Shown here piece by piece: positions 60,969 through 64,000 of a stretch of DNA of 64,000 nt (position 1 is the stretch's first letter; every line of letters begins with the position of its first letter). Both the position numbers and the translations under genes were made by a program. This DNA comes from Slackia sp. ZJ119 (GTDB taxonomy: Bacteria; Actinomycetota; Coriobacteriia; Coriobacteriales; Eggerthellaceae): assembly GCF_011039175.1 (NCBI RefSeq), contig NZ_JAAKEN010000014.1:1-64000 (forward strand), written 5' to 3'. Below the pieces are notes generated by a model, which saw nothing but the letters and a program-made list of their open reading frames with translations, made no database searches and was not told where the DNA came from.

Positions 60969-61790
60969 CTACGCCTGGGGATCTGCGGCCTTGCGGATGG
61001 GAATCTGCACCTCGGTCAGCCATTCGGACGGGTCGTCCTTGTTCCAGATGCCGTCGATGTAGCTCGTGCGGGGGTCGCCGGCGATCTCGTAGCCGTTCTG
61101 CTCGACCCACTCGAGCGAGTGCGCGAACGCAGGCCCCATGTCCTCGTAGGGGCCCTGGTGCATCACCGACGCCACGTCAAGCGCGGGCGCCACCTCGAAA
61201 TGAATCCCGTCGAAGTCGTCCTTCAGCTCGGTCACGGCCTCGCAGTAGAGGATGTGGTTGTCCGTCTCGCGCCACTCGCGGTCGAGGTTCACCGTGTAGC
61301 AGTACTTGGGCGTGGCGCACCTGAGGTCGGGGTATGTCGCACGCAGCTTCTCGCCGAGCGCCGGCATCTCCTTGAAGTAGTCCGCAAACGTGCGCATCGT
61401 GTATTCCTTGCGGTAGATGATCTGCTCGGGGATGTGCTTTACCGTCGTCGTGTATGGCATGGCGCCCTCCTTGTTCTCTTTCAGGATGAACTGGACGCGA
61501 GAGAGCATGGCCTGCCGCTCGGCGATCTCCTGCTCAAGCTCCATGGAATGCCGCCGCAGTATCTCGTTCGCATCGCCTCCGGATACGATGCGGGCGACCT
61601 GGCCGACGGGAAGCCCCGCCTGGCGAAGCGACTGGATGCGGTGCAGGTCCACAAGCTGCGCCGCGTCGTAGAGTCGGTATCCCGTGAACCGATCCACCTC
61701 GCGCGGCTTCAAAAGCCCCACCTCGTCGTAGTAGCGCAGCGTCTTCACCGTGGTCATGGCCATCTTCGAGAACTCGCCGATGCGAAACAT
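60969..61790 (-). CDS. MerR family regulator with GyrI-like effector domain
   Basis: A 273-residue regulator of the BmrR type. The N-terminal MerR HTH reads FRIGEFSKMAMTTVKTLRYYDEVGLLKPREVDRFTGYRLYDAAQL, followed by a coiled coil (NEILRRHSMELEQEIAERQAML). Residues 110-273 are a GyrI/effector-binding domain (TTVKHIPEQIIYRKEYTMRTFADYF, then VAPALDVASVMHQGPYEDMGPAFAHSLEWVEQNGYEIAG). It probably binds a cationic or lipophilic compound and activates an efflux system. It is followed by the FetAB-like operon in the same orientation. Confidence 0.92.
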   Translation of the reverse strand: MFRIGEFSKMAMTTVKTLRYYDEVGLLKPREVDRFTGYRLYDAAQLVDLHRIQSLRQAGLPVGQVARIVSGGDANEILRRHSMELEQEIAERQAMLSRVQFILKENKEGAMPYTTTVKHIPEQIIYRKEYTMRTFADYFKEMPALGEKLRATYPDLRCATPKYCYTVNLDREWRETDNHILYCEAVTELKDDFDGIHFEVAPALDVASVMHQGPYEDMGPAFAHSLEWVEQNGYEIAGDPRTSYIDGIWNKDDPSEWLTEVQIPIRKAADPQA

Positions 61791-62068
61791 GCCTTGCCTT
61801 TCTCTCGCGTTGGCGCCATCTTCGCCCCTCCCCCAGCAGGAGAGTCAAGGAGGTTTTTGATTATCTCTCACAGATGCGTCGCAGAGGCTCGGCTTTGCGG
61901 CAGAACGCGAAGAAAGACCGTCGCGCCCGAGAAGAGCCTGGCAGGTCTTCTCCGTCTTGGACAACGCGTGCATCTGCGCTCGTTCTGCCGAACGGTTTCG
62001 CCGGCTCTCCCGGTCGTTTTGCCCTGCTAGAATGAGAGCGAGCCGTTTTGACGTTGGAAGGAGCGTTC
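61791..62068. other. Divergent region between the MerR-type gene and the DUF3791 cluster
   Basis: MerR-type promoters usually lie in such a gap. I did not find a clear 19-bp spaced promoter. The right end holds the TTGGAAGGAGCG ribosome site of the DUF3791 gene. Confidence 0.3.
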
Positions 62069-62293
62069 ATGTCCCCTCGGCAGACAGATGTTGCCGACAT
62101 GCAGTGCTGGCTGCTGCGCATGGCGCAAGTCGCCTGGCACATGCCGGCGAAAGACGTCGCCATGCTCTTTCGCGACCAGGGCGTTTTCGACTACGTCGAC
62201 GACCTGTACGACTTGCTTCACGTGAGCAGCTACCAAAGCGCCCTTGGCGATGTGGAAAGGTACCTGCAGGCTCGGGGGGCTTTGCCATGCTAG
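62069..62293 (+). CDS. DUF3791 domain protein
   Basis: A 74-residue helical protein. QCWLLRMAQVAWHMPAKDVAMLFRDQGVFDYVDDLYDLLHVSSYQSALGDVERYL matches the DUF3791 pattern (a helix pair with VxxLFxxxxVxDYI and a SxxxxxxDIxxYL end). DUF3791 genes are typically followed by a DUF3990 gene, and the pair is suspected to be toxin-antitoxin-like. The ATG follows TTGGAAGGAGCGTTC. It overlaps the next gene by 7 bp. Confidence 0.8.
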   Translation: MSPRQTDVADMQCWLLRMAQVAWHMPAKDVAMLFRDQGVFDYVDDLYDLLHVSSYQSALGDVERYLQARGALPC

Positions 62294-62454
62294 CGTTGCA
62301 CGAGGGGTTGGTTCTTTATCATGGCAGCTATGCCGAAGTGCGCGAAATCGATCTGACGCGCTGCGCTCCGGGAAAAGACTTCGGCCGCGGATTCAGAACC
62401 GAGAAGTCGATCGGCCATCTCGTCTTCGAAGGGAGCGATGTTTGTGAAGGCTAA
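62287..62454 (+). pseudogene. DUF3990 domain protein, internally deleted
   Basis: A 55-residue frame that begins GLVLYHGSYAEVREIDLTRC and APGKDFGRGF, the N-terminus of DUF3990, and then continues directly into FRTEKSIGHLVFEGSDV, which matches the extreme C-terminus of the family. Full-length members are about 150-180 residues and have an ADP-ribosyltransferase-like fold. The middle, including presumed catalytic residues, has been lost by an in-frame deletion. The overlap with DUF3791 upstream is the usual arrangement. Confidence 0.7.
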
Positions 62455-62698
62455 CTTCGGAGACCCGTCGACCGAGTCCCAAATGGAAGCCTGCGCGGTC
62501 ATGGCCATGCGCATGATGCTCGAAGACTTCTCCGACGAGAAGGGGTGCTCCTTCCCGGACGCCCTTGTCCGGTTCGCCGGATCGCGCACCTACCAGATGC
62601 TCTTCGACTACGACACGCGCCTGTGGGCCGAAGGCCCCGACTACTTGCGCGACGTCTGGATGCGCGAGAAAGCCAACAGCGCCCGCCGAACAAGCTAG
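62438..62698 (+). CDS. Hypothetical protein associated with DUF3791/DUF3990 genes
   Basis: An 86-residue protein that overlaps the deleted DUF3990 gene by 17 bp. The segment SFPDALVRFAGSRTYQMLFDYDTRLWAEGPDYLRDVWMRE matches small proteins found third in DUF3791-DUF3990 clusters. Function unknown; a chaperone or antitoxin role is possible. The start could be the ATG at 62438 or GTG at 62444. Confidence 0.65.
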   Translation: MFVKANFGDPSTESQMEACAVMAMRMMLEDFSDEKGCSFPDALVRFAGSRTYQMLFDYDTRLWAEGPDYLRDVWMREKANSARRTS

Positions 62699-62791
62699 TC
62701 GAACAAGAACCGGCCGAGCACGCACCTGCTCAGGCGACGATGGCCGGGCACCGCCATGCAGGTCCAGAGCTGGCGGAATCGGTCAGCGCTT

Positions 62792-64000
62792 CTAGCCCCA
62801 CAGATCGGTATTCGACATGGCGTACAGAGGGACGCTCCTCATCCAGTCTTGCTCGCGATAGCCCGATAGGCTGAAGCGCACGGACTTGATATTCGGATGG
62901 GAGTCCTTGAACGCTCGAAGGCTTTTGGACCGAAGGTTCTCGCCTGCCTTCGCCTCAACGGCGAAGACGCTGTTTGGGCCTTGCACCAAGAAGTCGATCT
63001 TCCCAGAAGAGTTCTCCGCCGACCAATAGTACGGCACAAGCCCGCAGTCGGAAACGAGCTGCTGGCAGACGTACTGCTCGGTAAGGGAGCCTTTGAACTC
63101 TTCGAAAATCTCGCTGCCTCCGACAACCGTCTCCTTGCCCAGCTGAGCCATCGCCCCGAGCAGGCCGACGTCGACCAGGAAGAGCTTGAACGCCGTGTCG
63201 TCGGCATAGGGACGCAGAGGAATGCCGGGCTTTGATATTCTGCGGACGAGAGTCGCGATCCCTGCCCGGGAAAGCCACGTGATGCCGGATCGGTAGTTTC
63301 TCGCCCGCGCTCCTTGTGCGATATGGCTGAACACGAACTTTTTGTTCTCGCGGCCCAGGTGAGTCGGGACCGATCTCCATGCTGCGAGCGCATATTCGGT
63401 CTCGGTTCTGCCGAGGTGTTTCGAGATGTCGCGCTCGTAGCCCCGAAGGATTTCGAGCTGCACTTCCCGCGCATCCTCTAGAAGACCTCGATCCAAAAAG
63501 GAGCTCACCGCCTCGGGCATGCCTCCTACATAATAGTACTGGCGAAGGAGCGGGACGAATTTGCTCGAAAAGGCGTTCATGAGATCGGCGTCCCCGGAAT
63601 CGATCAGGTCGCAAAGGGCTCGATTCCCTGTCGCAACGAGAAACTCCCGAAAATGGAGGGGATGAAGGTCGAACGCGTCCACCTTCCCTACGGGATAGCC
63701 GCTGCCCTCATGGACCGTAATGCCCAGAAGGGACCCTGCGGCAGCAACTGCATGCCCAGGCGCGTCTTCGCAGAAATATTTGAGGCTGGTAAGCGCTTTC
63801 GGACATGCCTGGATTTCGTCGAGGACGATGAGGGTGCCGCCTTCGGACACGGCCTCTCCCGTCTCGAATTGGATGGCGGAGATGATGCGGGGAATGTCGT
63901 AACCAAGCTCGAACTGCTCGCACATCCGGGGGTTGCCGTCCAGGTTCACGTACGCGACGTTTTTGAACTGCGTCCTGCCGAACTCTTTGAGCAGCCACGT
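62792..64000 (-). CDS. AAA ATPase with DUF4143 domain (partial)
   Basis: At least 403 residues are visible; the N-terminus with Walker A lies beyond the right edge. Walker B reads LIVLDEIQACPKALTSLKYFCED, followed by AAGSLLGITV and the FDLHPLHFREFL block. DUF4143 follows (YYVGGMPEAVSSFL, then ILRGYERDISKH). The C-terminus has the nuclease-like core GKIDFLVQGPNSVFAVEAKAGEN. It shares its architecture with the gene at 37920 but belongs to a different branch. The frame is open to the window end. Confidence 0.88.
   Translation of the reverse strand, partial: TWLLKEFGRTQFKNVAYVNLDGNPRMCEQFELGYDIPRIISAIQFETGEAVSEGGTLIVLDEIQACPKALTSLKYFCEDAPGHAVAAAGSLLGITVHEGSGYPVGKVDAFDLHPLHFREFLVATGNRALCDLIDSGDADLMNAFSSKFVPLLRQYYYVGGMPEAVSSFLDRGLLEDAREVQLEILRGYERDISKHLGRTETEYALAAWRSVPTHLGRENKKFVFSHIAQGARARNYRSGITWLSRAGIATLVRRISKPGIPLRPYADDTAFKLFLVDVGLLGAMAQLGKETVVGGSEIFEEFKGSLTEQYVCQQLVSDCGLVPYYWSAENSSGKIDFLVQGPNSVFAVEAKAGENLRSKSLRAFKDSHPNIKSVRFSLSGYREQDWMRSVPLYAMSNTDLWG

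Overview
This window is high-GC chromosomal DNA from a strictly anaerobic actinobacterium, most likely a gut Coriobacteriia of the family Eggerthellaceae. That placement is an inference from gene content: DMSO-reductase-family genes and their remnants, LuxR regulators fused to multi-helix membrane domains, [FeFe] hydrogenase with HydF and HydG, a hybrid cluster protein, and a fumarate reductase with a CCG-domain (HdrB-like) subunit. No rRNA, tRNA, CRISPR array or phage module was seen.

Layout. 1-3.1 kb: left-edge dmsB, a dmsA remnant, an acetyltransferase and a broken MATE transporter between clusters of CTAG-rich motifs. 3.1-8.9 kb: a five-gene Nik/Dpp-type ABC importer behind a clear promoter with nested inverted repeats; one ATPase carries a histidine-rich segment, suggesting a metal substrate such as nickel. 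9.2-11.7 kb: a small membrane protein, a transglutaminase-fold lipoprotein and a YbaK-type tRNA editing protein. 11.9-24.3 kb: ten genes on the minus strand, running in transcription order SDR, FAD reductase, FixA, FixB, FixC, FixX, a NuoF/GltD-type flavoprotein, HydA, HydG, HydF. This is the most interesting region: it appears to join hydrogen or NAD(P)H metabolism to an electron-transferring flavoprotein and a pair of small-molecule reductases. A divergent membrane LuxR regulator sits at its head.

26-43 kb is accessory and regulatory: a small monooxygenase-fold protein, DMT and NhaC transporters, an AbiE toxin-antitoxin pair, a dmsB/torD remnant, PucR, VanZ, HxlR, Hcp, XRE, a DUF4143 ATPase, flavodoxin plus TetR, a nucleotidyltransferase and a membrane GGDEF protein whose promoter contains an 11-base poly-G tract. 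43-46 kb holds a large EAL phosphodiesterase with two degenerate GGDEF domains.

46-59 kb is C4-dicarboxylate metabolism: malic enzyme, a membrane LuxR regulator, a LarA-family protein, a fumarate reductase (HdrB-like, SdhB and SdhA subunits), two-subunit fumarase and a DASS transporter. Together they could import malate or fumarate, interconvert them, respire fumarate to succinate and decarboxylate malate to pyruvate. A 260-bp noncoding element is duplicated nearly identically upstream of malic enzyme and upstream of the DASS-fumarase-fumarate reductase operon. 59-64 kb: FetA/FetB-type transporter, a MerR/GyrI regulator, a decayed DUF3791/DUF3990 cluster and a right-edge DUF4143 ATPase.

Near-perfect 66-74-bp palindromes occur four times between genes (9.55, 11.8, 26.2 and 36.9 kb). 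Their outer arms are constant and their inner arms vary in a compensatory way.
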